A DNA stretch of 64,000 nucleotides from Clostridium drakei (GTDB lineage: Bacteria; Bacillota; Clostridia; Clostridiales; Clostridiaceae). The stretch is from contig NZ_JIBU02000008.1 in assembly GCF_000633595.2 (NCBI RefSeq), forward strand, positions 1 to 64,000, read 5' to 3'. This document shows, piece after piece, positions 1 through 7,859 of this stretch. The notes beneath the pieces were generated by a model that searched no databases, was not told the origin of the DNA, and worked only from the letters and a program-made list of their open reading frames with translations. Each line of letters begins with the position of its first letter. Position 1 is the first letter of the stretch. Position numbers and translations under genes: made by a program.

Positions 1-219
1 TGAGCAAAGCTCCAAAAGTTATCCACATTTTTCAACTTTCAATTCTGCAATCATCTAAAATAATACTTTTAATTTGAATTATAACATAAAATTTTATTAT
101 ATGTGTAAAGGTATTTATATAAATGTTGAAATTATTAAAAATTTAAATATTTATATAATATTGAGGAATAATAGTAGAGGATTTTTACACACTTATTATT
201 TCTATTTGGAGGTGTTTTA

Positions 220-1245
220 ATGAGTAAAGAAGCAAATATTGATTGGGGAAGCTTGGGATTTAATTATATTAAAACAGATTTACGATATATATCAAGATGG
301 AAGGATGGAAAATGGGATGATGGACAGTTAGTTCAAGATAATATGCTTAGTATAAGTGAATCTTCTACGGCTCTTCATTATGGACAGCAGTGTTTTGAAG
401 GATTAAAGGCCTATCGTACAAAAAATGGGAGGATACAGTTATTTAGACCAGATAAGAATGCAAAACGTATGCAAGATAGTTGTAGGCGTATTTTAATGCC
501 TGAGGTATCTGTAGAAAAATTTATAGATGCATGTATTAAAGTTGTTAAGGCAAATGAACAGTATGTACCACCATATGAAACTGGTGCAACTCTTTATCTT
601 AGACCTTTTGTAATAGGGGTAGGAGATAATATTGGTGTTAAACCAGCCTCAGAATTTATATTTTCTGTGTTTTGTATACCTGTAGGACCTTATTTTAAAG
701 GAGGAATGATTCCTGTAAACTTTAATGTATCAGAATATGATAGAGCTGCACCCTATGGTACAGGTGCAGCAAAAGTTGGAGGTAATTATGCTGGTAGTCT
801 TTATCCACATGAATTAGCAGTGAAAAAAGGTTTTGCAGATTGTGTTTATCTTGATCCAGCAACTCATACTAAGATAGAAGAAGTTGGAGCTGCTAATTTC
901 TTTGGAATAACAAAGGATAATAAATTTATTACTCCAAAATCTCCATCCATACTTCCAAGTATAACTAAGTATTCATTATTGCAGATAGCAAAAGAATATT
1001 TAAAAATGGAAGTAGAAGAAAGAGATGTTTTGATTGATAACTTAGATGAATTTAAAGAAGCGGGTGCTTGTGGAACTGCAGCAGTGATAACTCCAATTGG
1101 TGGAATAGAATATAAAGGGGATTTGCATGTATTTCATAGTGAAAAAGAAGTAGGGCCTGTAACTAAAAAGTTTTATAATACGCTTTATGGAATTCAATTT
1201 GGGGATATAGAAGCTCCAGAAGGCTGGATTGTAGAAGTTAAATAA
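220..1245 (+). CDS. ilvE: Branched-chain amino acid aminotransferase
   Basis: This is a 341-residue fold-type IV PLP aminotransferase. It interconverts branched-chain amino acids and their 2-oxo acids with glutamate/2-oxoglutarate, in the cytoplasm. The length and the motif order ([14 protein letters not shown] near residue 53, [14 protein letters not shown] with the PLP lysine near residue 187, [10 protein letters not shown], and [14 protein letters not shown] near the C terminus) match the long BCAT family. An AGGTG-type ribosome-binding site lies 5-11 nt upstream of the ATG. The gene stands alone, with a strong hairpin immediately downstream. In a Stickland organism it may also feed branched-chain acid production; that is inference. 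Confidence 0.93.
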   Translation: MSKEANIDWGSLGFNYIKTDLRYISRWKDGKWDDGQLVQDNMLSISESSTALHYGQQCFEGLKAYRTKNGRIQLFRPDKNAKRMQDSCRRILMPEVSVEKFIDACIKVVKANEQYVPPYETGATLYLRPFVIGVGDNIGVKPASEFIFSVFCIPVGPYFKGGMIPVNFNVSEYDRAAPYGTGAAKVGGNYAGSLYPHELAVKKGFADCVYLDPATHTKIEEVGAANFFGITKDNKFITPKSPSILPSITKYSLLQIAKEYLKMEVEERDVLIDNLDEFKEAGACGTAAVITPIGGIEYKGDLHVFHSEKEVGPVTKKFYNTLYGIQFGDIEAPEGWIVEVK

Positions 1246-1258
1246 TACTAAATAATAT

Positions 1259-1329
1259 TTGAGCCATACTTTGATGATGCTTTAATATTTTAGTAAAAGA
1301 TATTAAAGTATCATCAAAATATGACTCAA
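1259..1329. terminator. Long stem-loop between convergent ilvE and the MobB-like gene
   Basis: Two arms of 30 nt (1259-1288 and 1300-1329) pair with only three mismatch or G-U positions, across an 11-nt loop. The hairpin sits between convergent genes and can serve both. The U-tract is weak on either side. Confidence 0.7.
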
Positions 1330-1335
1330 TGTACT

Positions 1336-1388
1336 ATTAAGTGATTCTTAAACTCAGGTAGAGTTTTCTTAAAGGGGATACTTCTAAG
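1336..1388 (+). repeat. Dispersed repeat B, copy 1
   Basis: The core AAGTGATTCTTAAACTCAGG, followed by TAGAGTTTTCTT, recurs on the opposite strand at 23405-23475 and on this strand at 52561-52628. All three copies are intergenic and sit just downstream of a gene. The function is unknown. The last bases touch the 3' end of the neighbouring minus-strand gene. Confidence 0.55.
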
Positions 1389-1983
1389 TATTAGAAGATA
1401 AAAAATTAGAACTAATGTCATTTTGTAAAATCTCTTTTAGTATTTTTTCAGTTATGGAATTAATACTGTCTTTAAAATCATTTTCGATAATAATATCAGC
1501 ATTATGTATTACTTCACTTGCAGATTTTTTTACAATATTGTTTTGTGAGTTTTTCATCATTATAAAGATTCCAGGGTTAACAACGGTACGCAAGCTATTA
1601 GATTCACAGATTATTAAGGTATTCACAGGGACTTGTAATATAAATTCTTCAATAGCAGGTTTAATATGTGATTTTAAACATTTCAACCAATAGACTTTTT
1701 TGGCACCTGACGATAGTAAAAGAGAAGTATCTTTGTTAGCATTTATGTTTGTTTCTTCCAATAATTCAAAGCTTCCCTTCATATTAGAACAAGTTCCACA
1801 ACCTTCTCCGCCTCTGGGACATTTACTATTTTTTTGTTGTATGGTAGTTATTTTTAATCCGATAATGGTAAATCTATTTTTTAATTGTTTAATTAGTTCT
1901 GTAGCAATAGCAGTTTTACCACTGTTGCGGCTTGATGAACCAATTAGGATCATCTGAGGTACACTTAGTAATTCTATATCCAT
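1384..1983 (-). CDS. MobB-like P-loop NTPase with a cysteine cluster
   Basis: The protein has 199 residues. A Walker A motif (GSSSRNSGKT, residues 15-24) directly follows an N-terminal beta strand, as in the MobB / dethiobiotin synthetase-like GTPase group. Unlike typical MobB, it has an insertion with three cysteines (CPRGGEGCGTC, near residues 54-64) that could bind a metal or Fe-S centre. The C-terminal half (LIICESNSLR, then DIIIENDFKDS) resembles the substrate and switch regions of MobB-like proteins. No molybdenum genes are nearby, so the substrate is open. The start has a GGGAGTGAG ribosome-binding site. I am confident of the NTPase fold and not of the pathway. Confidence 0.6.
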   Translation of the reverse strand: MDIELLSVPQMILIGSSSRNSGKTAIATELIKQLKNRFTIIGLKITTIQQKNSKCPRGGEGCGTCSNMKGSFELLEETNINANKDTSLLLSSGAKKVYWLKCLKSHIKPAIEEFILQVPVNTLIICESNSLRTVVNPGIFIMMKNSQNNIVKKSASEVIHNADIIIENDFKDSINSITEKILKEILQNDISSNFLSSNT

Positions 1984-2135
1984 TTTAACTCACTCCCTAA
2001 AATATGTGGTGTAGTTTAGATATTTAAGTAAATTTATTATACAATATTCAATGATAATTTATCAAATATCATTGAATAAATTGTGATACAATAATAACAG
2101 GGAATTATTATGTAATGTTTAGGGGAGGAGAATAG

Positions 2136-2630
2136 ATGAATAATTATAAGCAATTGGTTGCTACTTATAAAACAGTTCAATATAAATCTTTATCATCAGT
2201 TACAGTTGTAGGACTTATATTAGCATTAATTATGGTTGTGACATATCAAATGATTCCAGCAGTGGTATTAGTAGTAGTATCCTTTGGAACCGCATATTTT
2301 AAAAGGTATTTATATGTTGAATATGAATATGAATTTGATAAAGAAGAAATAAGTATACATAAAATAATTGGCAAGGTTAACAGAAAAAAGTGTATAAATT
2401 TTAATATAAAGGATATAGAAATTTTAGCAGCACAAAATAGTAAGCATTTAAATTCTATTAATAATTTGCCTAAAAAGAAGATGAAGCTTTATCCATCTAC
2501 TTCTAGAGAATTAATCTATTCAGCAGTCTTGAAACACAATGAGGAAAGAATTCAAGTAAGATTTGTACCAGATAATAAGTTTATAGATTTATGTTATAAG
2601 CATAATCCCAATTGTGTTAAAAAGAATTAG
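2136..2630 (+). CDS. Small membrane protein of unknown function (DUF6106-like)
   Basis: The protein has 164 residues with two closely spaced hydrophobic helices (about residues 22-40 and 42-56), then a basic/aromatic strand-rich cytoplasmic domain (YVEYEYEFDKEEISIHKI), as in small PH-like membrane-tethered proteins. It resembles the DUF6106 family from memory; a profile search would confirm this. The start has a GGGGAGGAG ribosome-binding site. It is a single gene, ending in a hairpin terminator shared with fba. No catalytic motif is visible. Confidence 0.6.
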   Translation: MNNYKQLVATYKTVQYKSLSSVTVVGLILALIMVVTYQMIPAVVLVVVSFGTAYFKRYLYVEYEYEFDKEEISIHKIIGKVNRKKCINFNIKDIEILAAQNSKHLNSINNLPKKKMKLYPSTSRELIYSAVLKHNEERIQVRFVPDNKFIDLCYKHNPNCVKKN

Positions 2631-2663
2631 TAAATTTTCATAGTATGATTATATTTTGCAAAT

Positions 2664-2708
2664 AAAAATTCCTTAAAGAAGAATTAAATCTTTCTTTAAG
2701 GAATTTTT
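2664..2708. terminator. Bidirectional terminator between the DUF6106-like gene and fba
   Basis: An inverted repeat (AAAATTCCTTAAAGAAG paired with CTTTCTTTAAGGAATTTT) with A-tract and T-tract flanks serves both convergent genes. Confidence 0.85.
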
Positions 2709-2713
2709 CAGTA

Positions 2714-3646
2714 TTATTTTAAAGAATCAGCTGAACCAAGTACATCAGAAATTTTGTTTTCAACAACTTTTTGAATATAATCTCTTCCAGCTCCACAATA
2801 TTTTCTTGGATCGAATTCCTTTGGATTATCTCCAAAAGTTTTTCTTATAGCGGCAGTCATTGCTAGTCTTAAATCAGTGTCCATATTAATTTTACATACA
2901 GCCATAGAAGATGCTTTTCTAAGCATATCTACAGGAATACCTTTGGCACCAGCTATATTTCCGCCGTATTTATTACAAGTTGCAACAGCTTCTGGGTCAA
3001 CAGCTGAAGCTCCATGAAGAACTATTGGGAAACCTGGTAATTTTTCTTGTATTTTTTCTAATATATCAAATCTTAGTTTAGGTTTAAAATCTAGTGGAAA
3101 TTTGAAAGCACCATGTGAAGTTCCAATAGCTATAGCTAAAGAATCAACACCTGTTCTATTAACAAAATCTACAGCTTGATCTGGATCAGTATATATATGT
3201 TCAGCAGCAACGACATCATCTTCTACGCCTGCTAGAACTCCAAGTTCAGCTTCTACAACAACACCTTTAGAATGTGCGTAGTCAACAACTTCTTTTGTTT
3301 TGGCTACATTTTCTTCATATTCATAGTGTGAACCGTCAAACATAACTGAAGTAAATCCAGCATCAATAACTTCTTTTACAGTTTTAAAATCTGGACCATG
3401 ATCTAGATGTAAAGCAATATCGATTCCAGTCTCTTCTATAGCAGCATCTACCATAGCTTTTAAATATTTTGCACCAGCATATTTTATTGCTCCTGCAGAG
3501 CATTGAAGAATAACTGCTGAGTTTTTAGCTTTTGCGCCTTTGACAACACCTTGAATTATTTCCATATTGTTAATGTTGAAAGCACCTATTGCATATTTGC
3601 CTTCATAAGCTTTTTTGAACATTTCCTTAGTAGTAACTAATGCCAT
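2714..3646 (-). CDS. fba: Class II fructose-1,6-bisphosphate aldolase
   Basis: Zn-dependent aldolase of glycolysis and gluconeogenesis: fructose-1,6-bisphosphate to DHAP plus glyceraldehyde-3-phosphate. The motifs are ALHLDHGPDF (zinc histidine and catalytic aspartate region), SVMFDGSHYEYEEN, AIAIGTSHGAFKF, PIVLHGASAV and KINMDTDLRLA. I place the start at the ATG of MALVTTKEMF (310 residues, the usual length) because GGAAGGTGG lies 8 nt upstream; a further 19 in-frame codons upstream lack support. It is monocistronic. Its leader contains a GGGAC direct-repeat pair that resembles the cggR operator, so control by CggR is proposed. Confidence 0.95.
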   Translation of the reverse strand: MALVTTKEMFKKAYEGKYAIGAFNINNMEIIQGVVKGAKAKNSAVILQCSAGAIKYAGAKYLKAMVDAAIEETGIDIALHLDHGPDFKTVKEVIDAGFTSVMFDGSHYEYEENVAKTKEVVDYAHSKGVVVEAELGVLAGVEDDVVAAEHIYTDPDQAVDFVNRTGVDSLAIAIGTSHGAFKFPLDFKPKLRFDILEKIQEKLPGFPIVLHGASAVDPEAVATCNKYGGNIAGAKGIPVDMLRKASSMAVCKINMDTDLRLAMTAAIRKTFGDNPKEFDPRKYCGAGRDYIQKVVENKISDVLGSADSLK

Positions 3647-3736
3647 TTTGTATTCCACCTTCCAAACTTTTAATATTTTAATGATATATGAATGAGAAAA
3701 CATTCATATTCTTTAATAGCTAAACATTCAATGAAT

Positions 3737-3777
3737 AGGGACAAATCAAGACCCGGCGGGACTTATTTGCTATGTAT
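3737..3777. promoter_or_regulatory. Putative CggR operator in the fba leader
   Basis: Two GGGAC boxes at 3738-3742 and 3758-3762 are exactly 20 bp apart. The cggR promoter region of this window has the same pair with the same spacing (50397 and 50417). The sequence between them (GGGACAAATCAAG here, GGGACATAAATCAAAG there) is also alike. The stretch is conspicuously GC-rich for its surroundings. It lies just downstream of a probable minus-strand -10 element (TATAAT, complement of 3780-3785), a roadblock position. Binding by CggR is inferred. Confidence 0.6.
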
Positions 3778-3839
3778 ACATTATAATTCATTGAGTTTGT
3801 ATTTGCCATAGTTTAATTATAAATTATTTTGTGAGATTT

Positions 3840-4220
3840 TTAAAATATATTTTGTATATTTACTTTTTCCATGTTAAGTATATGTTTGAGCAAAAATTTT
3901 ATTACGTGGTTAGAAGCTAAAGCTTCATCTTTTGTATGGCATTTAGTATATTGGGTAAGTTTCCATATTTCATTGTTAATATTGTCTATCTCTGCATGGT
4001 TTACAAAAATAGAAATTTTACGAGTACAATTATCCCAGTTATCTAAGAGCTTTAAGGATTTGTTATAAGCTTCATCCCAAGAGTTAGATTCTATAGATTT
4101 TTCTATTTGTATGTTAAGAGTATCTAATTTACTACAAGTTTGATTTAAATAATTTATAGAAAATACTAATGATAAAAACATAGAAATAAAAATTACTAAA
4201 GCAGCAAATAAATTCCGCAT
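3840..4220 (-). CDS. DUF4363 family membrane-anchored protein
   Basis: This 126-residue protein has one N-terminal hydrophobic helix (residues 4-24), followed by a helical extracytoplasmic domain with a conserved-looking tryptophan-rich stretch (SWDEAYNKSLKLLDNWD). It is the usual partner of YetF-type proteins in clostridia, and here it lies 16 nt downstream of one on the same strand, so the two probably form an operon. The ribosome-binding site is AAGGGATGTG. The function is unknown; one or two proteins of this kind have been linked to spores, but nothing here proves it. Confidence 0.75.
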   Translation of the reverse strand: MRNLFAALVIFISMFLSLVFSINYLNQTCSKLDTLNIQIEKSIESNSWDEAYNKSLKLLDNWDNCTRKISIFVNHAEIDNINNEIWKLTQYTKCHTKDEALASNHVIKFLLKHILNMEKVNIQNIF

Positions 4221-4236
4221 TTAAACACATCCCTTT

Positions 4237-4908
4237 TTATACCTTTTTTTGATAATAAAAACTACCTTGAGAGTCTATAAGAGCTATAAAAACTTCTTTA
4301 GGGGAATCTATATTAAATCTCTTTAGTTTCTCATTAAGCCAGTTTTCATCTTTATTTAGTATTTTTAAATTATCATGATTTATGCTTCCATCTAAAATTA
4401 AAGTAACAGGAATTGTATCTTGCTTAAATGGTACCTTTAAATCACCTTTGGTAGCAGGGGCAAGGTTAGTTTTAGGTATAATAGATAATTGACCGCTAGT
4501 TTCAAGAATGGCAAAGTGTATATCATCCAAGTTAAAATAACCTTGAAGTCTAAGCTCTTCCATTAGATCATTTATATTAAATTGTTGACGTCGTAACTCC
4601 TTAATATCTATTTTTCCATTATTGATTAAGATACTTGGTTTGCCATTTAGAAGAAGCCTAATTTTTTCACTTTTAAGTTCGAATACAGATAAAATTGTTT
4701 GAATTAACAATAGTGTAATAATTGCTATAACTCCATGTATAATTGGGATTCTAGTATCTTGCATAGGAAAAGAAGCTAATTCAGAAATCATTATAGTAAT
4801 AGCAAGTTCAAAAGGCTGCAATTCTCCTATTTGCTTTTTACCCATTAAACGCATAGATATAATAACCAAAAAATACAATATAGCTGTTCTGATAAGTACA
4901 GTAAACAT
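4237..4908 (-). CDS. YetF/DUF421 family membrane protein
   Basis: This 223-residue protein starts with three transmembrane helices (about residues 4-20, 33-50 and 56-76) and the family signature RLMGKKQIGELQPFELAITI. The cytoplasmic YetF domain follows (GKPSILINNGKIDIKELRRQ, then FAILETSGQLSIIPK). The length matches the family. It is the first gene of a two-gene unit with the DUF4363 protein, with a GGAGG ribosome-binding site. The biochemical role of YetF proteins is not firmly established. Confidence 0.85.
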   Translation of the reverse strand: MFTVLIRTAILYFLVIISMRLMGKKQIGELQPFELAITIMISELASFPMQDTRIPIIHGVIAIITLLLIQTILSVFELKSEKIRLLLNGKPSILINNGKIDIKELRRQQFNINDLMEELRLQGYFNLDDIHFAILETSGQLSIIPKTNLAPATKGDLKVPFKQDTIPVTLILDGSINHDNLKILNKDENWLNEKLKRFNIDSPKEVFIALIDSQGSFYYQKKV

Positions 4909-4936
4909 TTAAATACCTCCGTTAGAGTTAGATTTT

Positions 4937-4962
4937 ATTAAATTTTAAAGTTAAAATTTAAT
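4937..4962. promoter_or_regulatory. Perfect AT-rich palindrome in the yetF/kinase divergent region
   Basis: ATTAAATTTTAA and its exact reverse complement are separated by AG: 12-bp perfect arms. It lies between two divergent genes, just upstream of a likely plus-strand promoter (TTTGAT at 4966, TATAAT at 4990). It could be an operator; in DNA this AT-rich, chance symmetry is not excluded. Confidence 0.35.
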
Positions 4963-4965
4963 TTT

Positions 4966-4995
4966 TTTGATCCTGTAATATATTTTCTGTATAAT
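4966..4995 (+). promoter_or_regulatory. Putative sigma-A promoter for the nucleoside kinase gene
   Basis: TTTGAT (4966-4971) and TATAAT (4990-4995) are separated by 18 bp, with the kinase start about 80 nt downstream. Confidence 0.45.
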
Positions 4996-5078
4996 ATAAA
5001 AAAATATAACTGAATTTGAACATTTTTAGTAAAATGACGTATAATAATAGTACACAAAAAAAATGGGGGGCATGGAAT

Positions 5079-6734
5079 ATGTCTAAGTTAAAAGTTAAAA
5101 TAAATGATAAAGAATTATCTATAGAAAAAGGAACAACTTTATATGATGCAATTAAAAAAAGTGGTTATGAAGAAAAAATTCCTATAGTACTTGGGAAAAT
5201 AAGCGGAGAATATTATGAGCTCACATCTACCATAGAAGAAAATTCAGAAATAGAAGTTGTAAATATCACTGATAAACTAGGAAGTAAAACCTTTATAAGA
5301 ACTTTGCAGTTTATTCTTATTAAATCTGTTTTTGATTTATTTCCTGAAGCTCAAATAACTATAGAGCATTCTTTGAGTAAAGGTTTATTTGGAGAAATCC
5401 ATAAAGATACCCCACTAACAGAAGAAGATATTCATAAAATAAAGATAAGAATGAATGAAATAATACAAAAAAATATTGAGATAAAAAAGGTAAGTATGGA
5501 TAGAAAAAAGGCTATAGAAATATTTTCTATGTATAAAATGGAAGATAAGGTAAGGTTGCTTAATCATGTAAATACAGCTACTGTTAAACTTTATGAACTA
5601 GATGGAAGATATGACTACTTTTATGGGTCCATGGCTTATTCCACAGGTATAATAAATTTATTTGATCTAGAATATTATGAACCAGGTTTTCTACTTAAGT
5701 ATCCAATAGAGACAGATCCTTTTAATATACCTAGATCAGCAGAATATAAAAAGTTAAGTAAAATATTTCGTGAAACAGAGCAATGGGGAAATATATTGGA
5801 TGTAGGAGATGTTGGATCGTTAAATGATAAAGTTGAAGACAATGAAATTATAGATATAATAAGAGTAGCAGAAGCGCTTCATGAAAAAAAGATAGCTTAT
5901 ATAGCAGATATGATAAGTGAGAGAAAAAATGTAAAAATAGTATTAATAGCAGGACCATCATCTTCTGGTAAAACTACATTTGCTAGAAGGCTTGGAATAC
6001 AACTTAGAGTTAATGGGCTTATGCCAATTCCTATATCACTAGATGATTATTTTGTGGACAGGGAGCATACCCCTAAAGATGGTAATGGAGAGTATGATTT
6101 TGAGTCCATATATGCCTTAGATTTAAAGTTGTTTAATAAGAATCTAGAGCAGTTGCTTAATTATGAAGAAATAGAGATACCTTCTTTTAATTTTAAAACA
6201 GGAAGTAGAGAATGGACAAATCAAAAAATTAAACTTCCTAGTAATGGAGTACTGATAATAGAGGGAATACATGGGTTAAATGAAATGCTTACTAATGTTA
6301 TACCAAAAGAAAGCAAATTTAAGATATATATAAGTGCACTTACACAATTAAATGTAGACAATCATAATAGAATAGCAACTACAGATGTGAGAATTATAAG
6401 AAGAATAGTAAGAGATTATCTTTCAAGAGGATATGGTGGAGAAGATACTTTAAAAATGTGGCCTTCAATAAAACGAGGAGAAGAAAAAAATATATTTGTA
6501 TTTCAAGAGAATGCAGATGTTATGTTTAATTCTACTTTAGTTTATGAGCTATGTGTTTTGAAGCAGTATGCGTTAAAAGAACTGGAAAAGATAAGTTCTC
6601 AAAGTCCTGTTTATTATGAAGCTTTAAGATTAAAAAGTTTTCTTCACTTTTTTAAAAGTGTAGACATGGAATTAGTACCAGACAACTCTATACTAAGGGA
6701 ATTTATAGGTGGAAGTTGTTTTTATAAATATTAA
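5079..6734 (+). CDS. TGS-domain nucleoside (uridine) kinase
   Basis: The protein has 551 residues in three parts: an N-terminal TGS domain (residues 1-63, KVKINDKELSIEKGTTLYDA), a threonyl-tRNA-synthetase SAD-like middle, and a C-terminal uridine kinase/PRK domain with Walker A GPSSSGKTTFARRL near residue 290 and DDYFVDREHTPKD after it. Bacterial proteins of this architecture are annotated as nucleoside kinases that phosphorylate uridine or cytidine; the role of the TGS/SAD part is unclear. I start at the ATG of MSKLKVKIND because GGGGGG lies 10 nt upstream. The gene is monocistronic. Confidence 0.8.
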   Translation: MSKLKVKINDKELSIEKGTTLYDAIKKSGYEEKIPIVLGKISGEYYELTSTIEENSEIEVVNITDKLGSKTFIRTLQFILIKSVFDLFPEAQITIEHSLSKGLFGEIHKDTPLTEEDIHKIKIRMNEIIQKNIEIKKVSMDRKKAIEIFSMYKMEDKVRLLNHVNTATVKLYELDGRYDYFYGSMAYSTGIINLFDLEYYEPGFLLKYPIETDPFNIPRSAEYKKLSKIFRETEQWGNILDVGDVGSLNDKVEDNEIIDIIRVAEALHEKKIAYIADMISERKNVKIVLIAGPSSSGKTTFARRLGIQLRVNGLMPIPISLDDYFVDREHTPKDGNGEYDFESIYALDLKLFNKNLEQLLNYEEIEIPSFNFKTGSREWTNQKIKLPSNGVLIIEGIHGLNEMLTNVIPKESKFKIYISALTQLNVDNHNRIATTDVRIIRRIVRDYLSRGYGGEDTLKMWPSIKRGEEKNIFVFQENADVMFNSTLVYELCVLKQYALKELEKISSQSPVYYEALRLKSFLHFFKSVDMELVPDNSILREFIGGSCFYKY

Positions 6735-6788
6735 TATGAAAGTCTAATAACAAACTCAAGTTTCCATTGTTCAACTGTAAATTAATTT

Positions 6789-6830
6789 TCCGTCGCAATT
6801 TGCTTATTATAAAGTTAAAATTTTGCTGTT
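6789..6830. repeat. Repeat A remnant (solo end)
   Basis: CGTCGCAATTTGCTTATTAT followed by AAAGTTAAAATTTT matches the terminal part of repeat A (compare 9010-9045 and 56508-56545). No second arm is found, so this looks like a decayed or partial copy. Confidence 0.45.
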
Positions 6831-6843
6831 TTAGCATATGAGA

Positions 6844-6872
6844 AGAGAACTTTATCAGAGTTCTCTTTTTTA
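6844..6872 (+). terminator. Rho-independent terminator downstream of the nucleoside kinase
   Basis: AGAGAACT pairs with AGTTCTCT across a 7-nt loop, followed by a T-rich run. Confidence 0.85.
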
Positions 6873-7044
6873 TGTACAGCAAATCTTAAAATTTATATAA
6901 ATATGGTAAAAATAGAATAATTTAATTCAATGATCAAGATTTAATAAATCAATAAAGAATTTTTCCATTTAAATTTTATTAATTTATACAAAAAAACTTT
7001 CAAAAAATATATAAAAAAAATGAAAGTTATTGTATAATTAAGTT

Positions 7045-7123
7045 GTGATAAATTTATTATTACCGTGATAGATTTATTATTACTGTAATAAACTTTTATT
7101 GTTGTGATAAATTTATTATTATA
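7045..7123 (+). repeat. Four tandem ~20-bp repeats upstream of sdaAB
   Basis: Units GTGATAAATTTATTATTACC (7045), GTGATAGATTTATTATTACT (7065), a degenerate GTAATAAACTTTTATTGTT (7085) and GTGATAAATTTATTATTATA (7104) follow each other without gaps. They begin about 10 nt after a probable -10 element (TATAAT, 7032-7037), so they would be in the 5' leader or at the promoter. They are candidate binding sites for a regulator of serine degradation. Confidence 0.6.
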
Positions 7124-7174
7124 TTCAGTTTTATGATTTTATAGAAATAATTAAATGGAAGGTTGTGCTATAAA

Positions 7175-7855
7175 ATGAGAGAATACAGTGCTTTTGATAT
7201 TTTAGGACCTATAATGATAGGGCCATCAAGTTCTCATACTGCAGGAGCAGCAAGATTAGGAAAGGTTGCAAAGACTATAGCCGATGGCAAAATAAAGAAA
7301 GTAAAATTTTTCCTGCATGGATCTTTTGCAAGCACGTATAAAGGACATGGTACTGATAAAGCTTTAGTGGCAGGAATATTAGGAATGAATCCATGGGATG
7401 AAGGATTAAAAACTTCTATGGATAAAGCAAAAGAAAAAGGTATAGAAATAGAATTCATACCAACAGACCTTGGTGATGTACATCCTAATACAGTTAAATT
7501 TGAAATAACAAAAACTGATAATAAGGTAGTAGAGGTAATAGGTTCATCAATAGGTGGAGGAAATATAATAATAACAGGAATAGATGGAGAAAATATAGAA
7601 TTTACAGGAGCATATCCTACTATATTAATAAATCATATAGATTTACCAGGAATGGTTGCTAGAGTAAGTGCTGTATTATATTATTACAGAATAAATATTG
7701 CTTTTATGAGAGTTTACAGAAGTGGAAAGGGATCAGCTGCAGCAATGGTATTTGAAGTAGATGATTTTATATCTCAAGAGTTAATAGATGAAATAAGAAA
7801 AATACCTAATATAAAAAATGCAAGAGCTATAAATCCTATAAAGGAGGATAAATAG
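7175..7855 (+). CDS. sdaAB: L-serine dehydratase, beta subunit
   Basis: The protein has 226 residues. It opens with the family signature FDILGPIMIGPSSSHTAGAA and ends with an ACT-like domain (LINHIDLPGMVARVSAVLYY, from about residue 150). With SdaAA it forms the oxygen-sensitive [4Fe-4S] enzyme that deaminates L-serine to pyruvate and ammonia. The start is the ATG of MREYSAF: GGAAGG is 12 nt upstream, while an in-frame TTG four codons earlier has no room for a ribosome-binding site. sdaAA follows 4 nt downstream, clearly as an operon. Confidence 0.94.
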   Translation: MREYSAFDILGPIMIGPSSSHTAGAARLGKVAKTIADGKIKKVKFFLHGSFASTYKGHGTDKALVAGILGMNPWDEGLKTSMDKAKEKGIEIEFIPTDLGDVHPNTVKFEITKTDNKVVEVIGSSIGGGNIIITGIDGENIEFTGAYPTILINHIDLPGMVARVSAVLYYYRINIAFMRVYRSGKGSAAAMVFEVDDFISQELIDEIRKIPNIKNARAINPIKEDK

Positions 7856-7859
7856 AACT

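Noticed and set aside
7045-7123. CRISPR or riboswitch
   Set aside because: Only four contiguous units without spacers; no known riboswitch motif.
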